DNA from: Terriglobales bacterium
GTDB taxonomy: Bacteria > Acidobacteriota > Terriglobia > Terriglobales > Acidobacteriaceae
Length of the DNA: 64,000 nt
Assembly: GCA_035691485.1 (NCBI GenBank)
Contig: DASSIZ010000003.1
Location: 1 to 64,000, forward strand
Direction: 5' to 3'
The notes under the pieces are model-generated. The model was not told the DNA's origin and ran no database searches. It saw only the letters and a program-made list of their open reading frames with translations. A program made the position numbers and the translations under genes. The stretch's first letter is position 1. Every line of letters begins with the position of its first letter. Positions 15,035 through 22,427 of this stretch are shown here, in pieces.

Positions 15035-15817
15035 TCAGATCGACGCGACGGGAATGGCAGCGAGGTCGTCCGCCAACCCGACCTCCTTTTGCAGGAACGG
15101 CTCGGCATAAGCGACGCCGGCCAACATGCCGTAAAAGCGCGCCATGGTTTCCTGGCGAGTCCGGACTTCCGCCCGCCGAGGAAACAGACCGCTGCCGGCC
15201 TGCTGATCGGTGTATTGCGACTGGTAGGCCATCAGCGCCTGGAAACGAGCTTCGAACTGGTCGGTAATATCGACCACGAAAGTGGGACGAATATCGTAGT
15301 ACAGGGTCGCGTAGACGATTTTGAACGGACGGTGAGGGGAGTTGTCGGTTGTGAGTTCTGAGTTCTGAGCTGCGAGCGTGAGGCTGAGCGATTCGGCAGG
15401 CACCTGCGAGAGGTCGAGCTTCGTCAGGCCGGCAAGGAAGCAAGCTTCGTAACCCAGCGTGGAGCAGGTGTAGTGATCGGGATGGCGGCCCTGCCAGTAG
15501 GGAAGGATGACCACGCGCGGGCGCAGGACGCGCACGACTGCCGCGACCTTGAGCCGGTTGTCCCAGGTATTCTCTACCCGTCCGTCGGGAAGATCGAGCG
15601 CGCCGCGCCAGGAAACGTTCAGGATCCGAGCTGCTTCGGCGGCTTCGCGCTCGCGGTCCTGGGCGGTGCCGCGCGTGCCCATTTCACCGCGAGTGAGATC
15701 GAGAATGGCGGTGCGATGGCCGAGCGCCGCCATCTTGAGCAGGGTGCCGCCGCAGGTCTGCTCAACGTCGTCACGGTGGGCGGCGATGGCGAGGATGTCA
15801 ACTTGGCTTTCGGCCAT
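15035..15817 (-). CDS. bshB1: PIG-L deacetylase, BshB1-like (bacillithiol biosynthesis)
   Basis: A 260-aa zinc deacetylase of the LmbE/PIG-L family. BshB1 removes acetyl from GlcNAc-malate in bacillithiol synthesis. The N-terminal motif is AHRDDVE instead of the usual AHPDDVE, with the metal ligands His, Asp and Asp kept. DLTRGEMGTRGT and PYWQGRHPDHY are typical of BshB1. Around residues 143-162 an inserted segment (AQNSELTTDN, encoded by 15330-15375) looks like translated simple-motif repeat rather than family sequence. The ATG lies within a GCCGATAGCCGATGGCC repeat. bshA and bshC are not nearby. Upstream on the same strand is the prenyl synthase. Confidence 0.82.
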   Translation of the reverse strand: MAESQVDILAIAAHRDDVEQTCGGTLLKMAALGHRTAILDLTRGEMGTRGTAQDREREAAEAARILNVSWRGALDLPDGRVENTWDNRLKVAAVVRVLRPRVVILPYWQGRHPDHYTCSTLGYEACFLAGLTKLDLSQVPAESLSLTLAAQNSELTTDNSPHRPFKIVYATLYYDIRPTFVVDITDQFEARFQALMAYQSQYTDQQAGSGLFPRRAEVRTRQETMARFYGMLAGVAYAEPFLQKEVGLADDLAAIPVASI

Positions 15818-15866
15818 CGGCTATCGGCTTTCGGGTCGCGGCCATTGACGCACGGGCCTTCGACGC

Positions 15867-16748
15867 TTACTTTTTTCGCTCGACCAGGAACCGCGCCAGC
15901 GACTTGAGCGTATTAGCGCGCTCCCCAAAAGAATCGAGTTGGATGCAGGCGGAGGTCACCAGGTCCTCAGCCTTGCGCGCCGACGCTTCGATTCCGAACA
16001 GCGCCGGATAGGTAGCCTTCTCGGCGGCGGCATCCTTGCCCGCGGTTTTGCCCAACTGCTCCGAAGATTGGGTCACGTCCAGAATGTCGTCGGCGATCTG
16101 GAACGCCAGGCCGGCTTGGAGCCCGAATGAGCACAGTTTTGCGATTTCGTCTTCCGAAGCTCCGGCGTAAATGCCGCCGCTGACGACGCTGGCCCTGATC
16201 AGCGCTGCTGTCTTGGAGGAATGGATATATTCCAGCGTTTCCGCGTTGGGCTTTTTGTGTTCGGCTTCCAGGTCCATCACCTGGCCGCCAATCATGCCGT
16301 TGACGGTGCCGGTGGCGTGCGCAGTCTCCTCGATGATGCGGACACGCGCCTCCGGCGGACAGGAGAGGCGAGACAGGACTTCATAGGCGTAGGTCTGCAG
16401 CGCGTCGCCGGCGAGGATGGCAATGGCGTCACCGAACACCTTGTGGCAGGTGGGACGGCCACGGCGCAGGTCATCGTTGTCGAGAGCTGGGAGATCGTCG
16501 TGGATGAGCGAATAGGTATGCAGCATCTCCAGCGCGGCGCCGAGTTCTTCGACCCCGCGCGGGACGTGGGAAGCGATCATTCGCGCCGCCTCGAAGCACA
16601 GGACCGGCCGCAGGCGCTTGCCCCCGGCGAAGACGCTATGGCGCATGGCCTGGTGAATGGCCACCGGATACTGGTCTGCCGGCGGCAACAAGCGCTCCAG
16701 CGCGTCATCGGCCAACGCACGTCCCCGCTCCAGGATCTCGGCGAGCAT
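15867..16748 (-). CDS. ispA: Polyprenyl synthetase (farnesyl/geranylgeranyl diphosphate synthase)
   Basis: Trans-prenyltransferase of about 293 aa that condenses IPP with allylic diphosphates. The first Asp-rich motif is SLIHDDLPALDNDDLRRG and the second is FQIADDILDVT. HSVFAGGKRLRPVLC is the IPP-binding region, and GGQVMDLEAE and KTAALIRASV are also standard. The short product type (C15, possibly C20) is inferred from the aligned FARM region (Leu-Pro between the Asp pairs, as in IspA). The ATG at 16748 matches the usual distance to the GGKRLRP motif; an in-frame ATG at 16784 is an alternative. It lies upstream of bshB1 with a 49-base gap. Confidence 0.92.
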   Translation of the reverse strand: MLAEILERGRALADDALERLLPPADQYPVAIHQAMRHSVFAGGKRLRPVLCFEAARMIASHVPRGVEELGAALEMLHTYSLIHDDLPALDNDDLRRGRPTCHKVFGDAIAILAGDALQTYAYEVLSRLSCPPEARVRIIEETAHATGTVNGMIGGQVMDLEAEHKKPNAETLEYIHSSKTAALIRASVVSGGIYAGASEDEIAKLCSFGLQAGLAFQIADDILDVTQSSEQLGKTAGKDAAAEKATYPALFGIEASARKAEDLVTSACIQLDSFGERANTLKSLARFLVERKK

Positions 16749-16856
16749 AAGCGGGCCAGTATACCAGCCGAATTTGGCGGTCATCGGTGCGCTCGCCGCG
16801 TCGCATTGACCGCCCGCCGTGTTCGGAGTACGGTTTCGGGTTCTGCAGAATCAGCC

Positions 16857-17645
16857 ATGGCAGCTATCTTCGAAGGCGTCGATGACCTCATTGACCGCGC
16901 ATTGGGTATTGCTCATATCGGGAACGCTCCGCATTATCGGCACAAAACCTCTGCACTGCTACTACGGTCGAGACCTCTCGGACTGAACGTACCGAGTCTG
17001 CTGGACGGCATACGTAACAAGCTGTACCAGAACTGGTCTCTTGGCCAGGAACGACGAGCAAGACGCGGCTCCGCCGAGAATTGGCGGTGGGAAAAGAAGA
17101 CGTGGATTTCGAACTCAAACTCCAGCGTCGAAAAGCAGTGCGAGAAGGCGATTGCACTGGAATGCGGAGATGATTGGGTCAATCAGGTGCCGACTGCGTC
17201 AGGTCTGATCGATGGCAAGAGCGAACGCCATTGCGACATTGACTTGGTTCACCGCTGCGGCCCGTCAGCATACGAATTCATCGAACTCAAATACGAAGAT
17301 GCCACTCCCCTGTTTGCCGCTTTTGAGCTTCTCAAATACGGCATGCTGTACGTCTTCTCCCACGACTTCATGATGGAGTTGGGATATACATTCGAGGAAA
17401 AGCCAGTTCTTGCAGCACGCGAGGTGCACCTATGCGTGCTTGCTCCTGCGGATTATTACGCAGGATTCACTCTCGATTGGTTGGAGAAGGAACTCAACCT
17501 CGGCTTACGCACGATCGGTGGTAGCGCCTACCGGATGGACTTCCGGTTCGAAAAGATGGATTGGCCGGACGGGGGAGACGTCGTTTCTGCTTTGGCTACG
17601 CGCTCGCGGGTTTGCCACTGGGCGAAAGCTGCTTCAGGCAGTTGA
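16857..17645 (+). CDS. Uncharacterised protein with PD-(D/E)XK-like motif
   Basis: A 262-aa protein that I do not recognise. Its central part reads DGKSERHCDIDLVHRC and, after a short turn, YEFIELKYED, which matches the D-(about 12)-ExK pattern of the PD-(D/E)XK nuclease fold. Two helices follow (FAAFELLKYGMLYVFSHDFM). A nuclease-like or nucleic-acid role is inferred only from this pattern. The start is uncertain: ATG at 16857 lacks a clear Shine-Dalgarno, and a TTG further upstream is in frame. Base composition is noticeably less GC-rich than that of the flanking genes, suggesting acquisition. Its stop codon is immediately followed by the end of a convergent gene, and it is divergent from ispA. 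Confidence 0.6.
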   Translation: MAAIFEGVDDLIDRALGIAHIGNAPHYRHKTSALLLRSRPLGLNVPSLLDGIRNKLYQNWSLGQERRARRGSAENWRWEKKTWISNSNSSVEKQCEKAIALECGDDWVNQVPTASGLIDGKSERHCDIDLVHRCGPSAYEFIELKYEDATPLFAAFELLKYGMLYVFSHDFMMELGYTFEEKPVLAAREVHLCVLAPADYYAGFTLDWLEKELNLGLRTIGGSAYRMDFRFEKMDWPDGGDVVSALATRSRVCHWAKAASGS

Positions 17646-18032
17646 TTATCCGAGACTGCGGATTTCCAATGCAGCGCGGTCTTCAGACGCACAGGGGCAG
17701 TGGCTGTTTTCACATTTGAGATTTGTACCGATAATTGGGCGCAAGTGTCCTGTCTTGTAAAGACGGGCTCTCGTTGGGTCAGCGTCGTCACGTTCCTTCT
17801 GTTTCCGCCACAACTTGGAAGCGTTCATTGCAGCCTCGACGTCATCCTGATACGTGCGCACAGCAGGCACCTTGAAATTCCCACGCGGCCCGACTAGAAC
17901 AGTCACTCCGGCGACTTCTGTGAATACGTAACCATAAGCCTCGCCTCGGATGGGCAGCTGTGCACTGATGTTACGGTCGAGGAACAAGTGCGATTCAAGC
18001 CATGCGAGTGCTTGTTGCTGGGCTACGTTCAT
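17646..18032 (-). CDS. Hypothetical protein (128 aa)
   Basis: Small protein without a recognised domain. The N-terminal half reads ALAWLESHLFLDRNISAQLP, then a compact beta-like stretch (YGYVFTEVAGVTVLVGPRG). The C-terminus has CENSHCPCAS, a possible Cys cluster. The stop codon is directly adjacent, with zero bases between, to the stop of the convergent PD-(D/E)XK-like gene, and the start is 48 bases from the divergent ligase gene. GC content is lower than in surrounding genes. It may be a partner of the nuclease-like protein, but coding status is only moderately certain. Confidence 0.45.
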   Translation of the reverse strand: MNVAQQQALAWLESHLFLDRNISAQLPIRGEAYGYVFTEVAGVTVLVGPRGNFKVPAVRTYQDDVEAAMNASKLWRKQKERDDADPTRARLYKTGHLRPIIGTNLKCENSHCPCASEDRAALEIRSLG

Positions 18033-18080
18033 TGCCGCACAGTTTACGCCGAGCCTTACTCAGCCGCATCAAAGGGTTTC

Positions 18081-19205
18081 ATGGACAAGACGAAGAAGCT
18101 GGCAAGAAAAGGCAATCGGGTTATTGAAGCCGTTGTTCCAGCCGAAGATTTGAAGAGCGCCTTCCCGCCAATAGGTCTGCCCATTCGACCTCCGTTTCCG
18201 CCGATGGAAGCAAAGCTGGTAAAAGAAATCCCCGAAGGCGAAGGGTGGATCTACGAGCCCAAATGGGACGGCTTCCGCTGCCTGGTTTTCCGGCGCGACG
18301 ACGAGGTGCTGCTTCAGTCCAAGGCCGGACAGCCGCTGGGCAGATATTTTCCCGAGCTGGTTGAGGAATTTCGAAAATGGCAACCGCGCAAATTTCTGCT
18401 CGACGGGGAGATCGTGATCTTCGTGGACGGGCAGCCATCGTTCGACGAGCTGCTGATGCGAATTCATCCCGCCGAGAGCCGGATTAGGAGGCTATCGAAA
18501 GAAACGCCGGCATCGTTTCTCGCGTTTGACCTGCTGGTGAATGAACGCGGGCAATCGCTGGTGGATGAGCCTCTCCGTAAGCGCCGGCACGAGCTGGAAG
18601 CGTTCTACAAATCAGCGGGCCGGCAGAGCGGCTCCATTCAACTCTCGCCCGCGACAGAGGACCGCAGGCAGGCGGAACGCTGGATGAAGGACCTGCAAGG
18701 AAGCGGCTTCGATGGTGTGATGGCCAAGCGCGCGGACGCGCCCTATGCATCGGGCCAGCGCAGCGCCATGGTGAAGATCAAGAAAATCCGCACGGCGGAT
18801 TGCGTCGTCGGCGGCTTCCGCTACGCTTCCAAGGGCGGCGCCATCGGGTCGTTGCTGCTGGGCCTGTACAACGACCAGGGGCTGCTCGACCACATCGGGT
18901 TTTCATCCAGCTTCAAAGCGGATGAGCGAGCCAAGCTCAGAAAAATCGTCGAGCCCTTGCGCGGCGGAAGCGGCTTCACCGGCCGCGCGCCCGGCGGCCC
19001 GAGCCGCTGGAGCACGGAGCGGAGCGGGGAGTGGGAGCCACTGGATCCCAAGCTGGTTTGCGAAGTTTCCTACGATTATTTTTCGCAGGGACGCTTCCGC
19101 CATGGAACCAAGTTCCAGCGCTGGCGTCCGGATAAAGGTCCACGCCAGTGCACATTCGAGCAAGTCCAGCCGGCTCGCCGGAGAAGGCATCGTTTGGCCA
19201 GCTAG
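18081..19205 (+). CDS. ATP-dependent DNA ligase
   Basis: A 374-aa stand-alone ligase of the LigC/LigD-ligase type. The adenylation Lys is K61 in EPKWDGFR (motif I). LLDGEIVIF is motif III, FDGVMAKRADAPY covers motif IV, and AMVKIKKIRTADCVVGGF gives motif V. A C-terminal OB domain follows, with PKLVCEVSYDYFSQGRFRHG and KFQRWRPDKG typical of this family. The start at 18081 follows AAAGGG at the right spacing. No ku gene and no LigD polymerase or phosphoesterase domain is present nearby. It is followed after 39 bases by a stress-type SDR in the same direction. Confidence 0.93.
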   Translation: MDKTKKLARKGNRVIEAVVPAEDLKSAFPPIGLPIRPPFPPMEAKLVKEIPEGEGWIYEPKWDGFRCLVFRRDDEVLLQSKAGQPLGRYFPELVEEFRKWQPRKFLLDGEIVIFVDGQPSFDELLMRIHPAESRIRRLSKETPASFLAFDLLVNERGQSLVDEPLRKRRHELEAFYKSAGRQSGSIQLSPATEDRRQAERWMKDLQGSGFDGVMAKRADAPYASGQRSAMVKIKKIRTADCVVGGFRYASKGGAIGSLLLGLYNDQGLLDHIGFSSSFKADERAKLRKIVEPLRGGSGFTGRAPGGPSRWSTERSGEWEPLDPKLVCEVSYDYFSQGRFRHGTKFQRWRPDKGPRQCTFEQVQPARRRRHRLAS

Positions 19206-19244
19206 CCATCGCGTTTCTGCATCGGAAAAAGATGCGAGGCAATC

Positions 19245-20282
19245 ATGGTACCGACCAATGCAACGAATTCACCAGAGAAATCAGAACGGATACTTGGCCG
19301 AAAAGGGACCATTCAAGAAATGCCGGCGCGTGAGAAACACAGAAGCGCCGGCCCAGCAGCCGGCGCAAAATCGGCGCGTGGCGGGAAAGCCGGACCGCGG
19401 GCCGGCGAACGCCAACCGATGCGCGAGCCCAAGCCGCCGAATCCGAAGCAGAAGCAAGCGAAACCGGGGCTGGAGTCCAGGATGCGGCCACGGCCACGCT
19501 ACCAGGCGCCGCGTTACAAGGCAGCCGGGAAGCTGCAGGGCAAGGTGGCCATCATTACCGGGGGCGATTCCGGAATTGGACGCGCCGTGGCGGTTTTGTA
19601 CGCGCGCGAAGGCGCCGACGTGGCCATCATCTATCTGGAAGAAGAACAGAGCGATGCCGAGGAGACCCGCCGCGCCATCGAGGAAGAAGGAGGTCGCGCG
19701 CTGCTGATTGCCGGCAACGTTTCCGACGCGGAGTTCTGCCGCGAGGCGGTCGAGCAGGTGGTGGGAGAGTTCGGGCACCTGGACATCCTGGTGAACAATG
19801 CTGCCTTCCAGAGCCACAAGGCTGACGTGGAAGAGATCAGCGAGGAGCAATGGGACCGGACATTTCGCACCAACATTTACGGGTACTTCCACATGGTGAA
19901 GGCGGCGCTACCGTACCTGCAGCCGGGAAGCGCGATCGTGAACACCGGCTCCATCACCGGCCTGCGCGGCAACAAGAACCTGCTGGACTACTCTTCGACC
20001 AAGGGCGCCATCCACGCTTTCACCAAGTCGCTGGCACAAAACCTGGTGGAGCGCAAGATTCGCGTGAATTGTGTTGCGCCAGGACCGGTATGGACGCCGC
20101 TGATCGTCTCCGACTTCGAGCCGGAGAAGTCGTCAAAGCAGGGTTCGGACACGCCCATGGAGCGGGCCGCACAGCCGGAAGAGGTGGCGCCGGCGTACGT
20201 ATTTTTCGCGGCGGAGAGCGATTCCAGCTACATCACGGGGGAGGTGTTGACGCTGCTGGGCGGAGAAACGACGGCGGCGTGA
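19245..20282 (+). CDS. SDR family oxidoreductase with basic N-terminal extension
   Basis: A 345-aa short-chain dehydrogenase of the YghA / general stress protein 39 group. The Rossmann NAD(P)-binding loop is GGDSGIGRA (about residue 105), NNAA follows, the catalytic Ser is in GSITGLRG, and the YxxxK pair is in YSSTKGAIHAF. The family normally has a short Pro-rich N-terminal tail. Here about 100 residues precede the Rossmann fold and are rich in Lys, Arg, Ala and Pro. The first ATG has the only good Shine-Dalgarno (GAGG), so the long tail is probably real. Substrate unknown; an aldehyde or sugar-alcohol reductase in stress is a family-level guess. Confidence 0.88.
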   Translation: MVPTNATNSPEKSERILGRKGTIQEMPAREKHRSAGPAAGAKSARGGKAGPRAGERQPMREPKPPNPKQKQAKPGLESRMRPRPRYQAPRYKAAGKLQGKVAIITGGDSGIGRAVAVLYAREGADVAIIYLEEEQSDAEETRRAIEEEGGRALLIAGNVSDAEFCREAVEQVVGEFGHLDILVNNAAFQSHKADVEEISEEQWDRTFRTNIYGYFHMVKAALPYLQPGSAIVNTGSITGLRGNKNLLDYSSTKGAIHAFTKSLAQNLVERKIRVNCVAPGPVWTPLIVSDFEPEKSSKQGSDTPMERAAQPEEVAPAYVFFAAESDSSYITGEVLTLLGGETTAA

Positions 20283-20325
20283 AAGAAAGGCTTCCAAGTT
20301 TCAGGTGGCAGCGCCCGCCGAGGGT

Positions 20326-20856
20326 CTACACCACATCTCCGCCGGTGATGGCGCGCTTGGCTTCGTCGAGCTTGCGGCGCAGAAACTCGGTGTGATCGGC
20401 TTCGAAGTTGGCCAGCTCGGCGTAGGTCGAGCGCAGGTTGCGGTCGCTGGCGCGTTCGACGAGTTGAGAGTAGAAGCGCATGGCCGTCTCTTCGGCCTCG
20501 AGAGCGACCTGCAGGGCGGCTTTGCGGGGAGCGATGCTGGCGTTGCCGCGGCTGACGGCGAACAGTTCGCCGCTTTCCAGCTTCGGCACCTCCAGCATCT
20601 CGCAAATGTCCTCTTCGGTGACAACGCAGGCCTGGGTGCCGTAGCGGTCGAAATAGCGCTCCTGCAGCATGGTGCCGTGACCACGCTCCTCGTTCGACAT
20701 GTCCCAGAAGACCTGCGCAATCTCCAACGAATCGGGATCCTTGAACTCGGCGAACAATTCGGCGAACTGCTGGTAGAGTTCGGCATTCCGCTCTTCGATG
20801 AAGATGGCGACATGCAGGGCCTCTTGCGGCGTGAGCGAGGTAAATTCGCGTTTCAT
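20326..20856 (-). CDS. Ferritin-like / rubrerythrin-type diiron protein
   Basis: A 176-aa four-helix-bundle protein. Helix motifs with metal ligands are visible: FIEERNAELYQQFAELF, MSNEERGHGTML, LEAEETAMRFYSQLVERA and FEADHTEFLRR. The two Glu...ExxH-type half-sites are those of ferritin-like diiron proteins. There is no C-terminal rubredoxin domain. A role in iron handling or peroxide defence is likely. ATG at 20856, preceded by GGGAGCAAG. It is convergent with the SDR gene. Confidence 0.82.
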   Translation of the reverse strand: MKREFTSLTPQEALHVAIFIEERNAELYQQFAELFAEFKDPDSLEIAQVFWDMSNEERGHGTMLQERYFDRYGTQACVVTEEDICEMLEVPKLESGELFAVSRGNASIAPRKAALQVALEAEETAMRFYSQLVERASDRNLRSTYAELANFEADHTEFLRRKLDEAKRAITGGDVV

Positions 20857-20944
20857 CGAGCTTGCTCCCGGGTCCAAAAATCAGTCTACAACGCGTACGA
20901 CTGCGGCCGAGCGGCGAAATCCGCGCCGGTTCCCAAAATGGAAC

Positions 20945-21211
20945 TCAGGCAGTCCTGGCATTCTCGGCAGCTGGCGCCCCTGGGCGTCCCCGCATCTGCC
21001 TGACCACGGTGCGGTCTTTGACGCGGCAAACCGTCATGGTCTGCGAACAGACTTTGCAGAGCCAGTAGCGTTCAACCTTGGTTTCAGTCGCTTGGTCCCA
21101 GACGAGATCGGCAGGCACGGAATGAGGGCCTGCCAAGAGGGTAAAAATTCGGCCTTCGCCCAGATAGCGGAACTGGGCGCAGCAAGAGGGGTTGGCGCAC
21201 TTGGAAAGCAT
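20945..21211 (-). CDS. Small Cys-rich (zinc-ribbon-like) hypothetical protein
   Basis: An 88-aa protein. Near the start CANPSCCAQFRYLGEGRIF, and later YWLCKVCSQTMTV, give two Cys pairs as in a small zinc ribbon. AAGGAGG at five bases fixes the start at 21211. It lies 22 bases downstream of the next small gene, so they are probably co-transcribed. I recall similar short proteins as common in Acidobacteria, but no function is known to me. The C-terminal part is basic and probably disordered. Confidence 0.7.
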   Translation of the reverse strand: MLSKCANPSCCAQFRYLGEGRIFTLLAGPHSVPADLVWDQATETKVERYWLCKVCSQTMTVCRVKDRTVVRQMRGRPGAPAAENARTA

Positions 21212-21233
21212 CGCCGCCTCCTTCCCAGCCGGA

Positions 21234-21605
21234 TCAGGCGGTGCGTTCCTGGCGTTCACTTTCGATGCGCGCAATCAACGCGCGCAGCCAGGCGATGGCC
21301 GCCGCTTCCAGCTTCGCCTGATTATCGCGCGATTCCATGGCAGCAACGGTTTCTCCGGCCGGGGTGAGCGGAATATGGTGGCAGGGGACATTCTCGTTTC
21401 GGTAAGCGTCCGGAACGAAATCGATCAGCATGCACTCGGAACAGGGATGGGGGCGGCTGTGCTCGCCGAAGTTCAAGCAGGTGATGGAATCCTGAAAAAT
21501 GGAGGTGGGTGTCTGGGGGGCATGAACGGAACGGCCATAACCACCCTGCTCAAGGAAACTGAGTTCGAATTTCAGGACTTCCAGGATGTCGCGCTGGTCG
21601 GGCAT
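21234..21605 (-). CDS. Hypothetical protein (123 aa)
   Basis: Unrecognised protein. MPDQRDILEVLKFELSFLEQ opens an amphipathic helix, GGYGRSVHAPQTPTSIFQDS follows, and a CLNFGEHSRPHPCSECMLIDF segment holds three Cys, which could bind metal. LTPAGETVAAMESR leads into a C-terminal helix. The start at 21605 has GAGGTGCTCC upstream. It precedes the Cys-rich gene at 20945-21211 and lies about 115 bases after the LuxR-type regulator on the same strand. Confidence 0.65.
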   Translation of the reverse strand: MPDQRDILEVLKFELSFLEQGGYGRSVHAPQTPTSIFQDSITCLNFGEHSRPHPCSECMLIDFVPDAYRNENVPCHHIPLTPAGETVAAMESRDNQAKLEAAAIAWLRALIARIESERQERTA

Positions 21606-21719
21606 GGAGCACCTCGGCAACTGCGGCGATTGTCGCGCGCTGGGCACAGCCGGGCTGTGACATAGGACACCGGCAGCTGTGACAAATGGCCATTTTGACC
21701 CAGGTCAAGGTGATGGGGG

Positions 21720-22427
21720 TCACATCCGGGAGTGACTCTCAGCGGGCGCGCCCGCGCCCAAGGAGGCGCCCCCCTTGGACACCAGGCGGTGCTCGATGGC
21801 GAACAGCGCCAGTTCCAGGCGGGTGGAGACACCGAGCTTGCTGAAGATGCTGGTGAGGTGGTGTTTGACGGTGTCCTCGCGAACGTTGAATTTCAGCGCG
21901 ATCTCGCGGTTGCTGGAGCCCTCGACGATGGCCGCCACCATCTGCATCTCGCGCCGGGTCAAGCCGTAGCGCTCGGCCGGTTGTTCCGGCGCCGCCTTGT
22001 CGAGAACGAGTTCCTTGAGGTCGGGCACGCTTTCGCGACCGACCCAGAAGCTGCCAGCCATCACGGCGGCGATGCTCTTGAGCAAAACCTGGGTGGCAGA
22101 TTCCTTCAGCACCACGCCGCGCGCTCCCAGTTGCAGGGCTTCAGCGATTTGCGGGCGTTCTACCGAGGCGGTGAGCAAGATGGTGCGCACCGGGCTTTTG
22201 CCGATGCAAAGCTCGCGCAGGGCCTCCATGCCGGGAACGCGGGGCATGGCGAGATCGAGCAGCAGGAGGTCGGGCTTGAGCTGGGCAACAAGGGCGACTG
22301 CTTCGGCGCCGTCGGCGGCTTCTCCGACAACTTGGAAGCCGGGTTCGGCTTCCAGCAGGCGGCGCAGCCCGTCGCGGAAAATCGGGTGGTCGTCGGCAAT
22401 CAAGATGCGGGTGGGAACGTTAGACAT
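21720..22427 (-). CDS. NarL/LuxR-type response regulator
   Basis: A 235-aa two-domain regulator. The receiver domain spans residues 1-120 (ILIADDHPIFRDGL, phospho-acceptor Asp in LLLLDLAMPR, Thr/Ser and Lys positions in ILLTAS and GVVLKES). The C-terminal LuxR HTH spans about 150-215 (LTRREMQMVAAIVEGSSNRE, then TVKHHLTSIFSKLGVSTRLE). It overlaps the upstream histidine kinase gene by eight bases, so the two are coupled and almost certainly form a pair. The signal and targets are unknown; the small downstream genes are candidates for co-transcription. Confidence 0.93.
   Translation of the reverse strand: MSNVPTRILIADDHPIFRDGLRRLLEAEPGFQVVGEAADGAEAVALVAQLKPDLLLLDLAMPRVPGMEALRELCIGKSPVRTILLTASVERPQIAEALQLGARGVVLKESATQVLLKSIAAVMAGSFWVGRESVPDLKELVLDKAAPEQPAERYGLTRREMQMVAAIVEGSSNREIALKFNVREDTVKHHLTSIFSKLGVSTRLELALFAIEHRLVSKGGASLGAGAPAESHSRM

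Noticed and set aside
16221-16856. N-terminal half of the open frame that contains the PD-(D/E)XK-like gene
   Set aside because: It is antisense to ispA and has no family similarity. I start the gene at 16857.
18081-19205. NHEJ system (Ku plus LigD)
   Set aside because: Only a ligase domain is present. No ku gene and no polymerase or phosphoesterase domain nearby.
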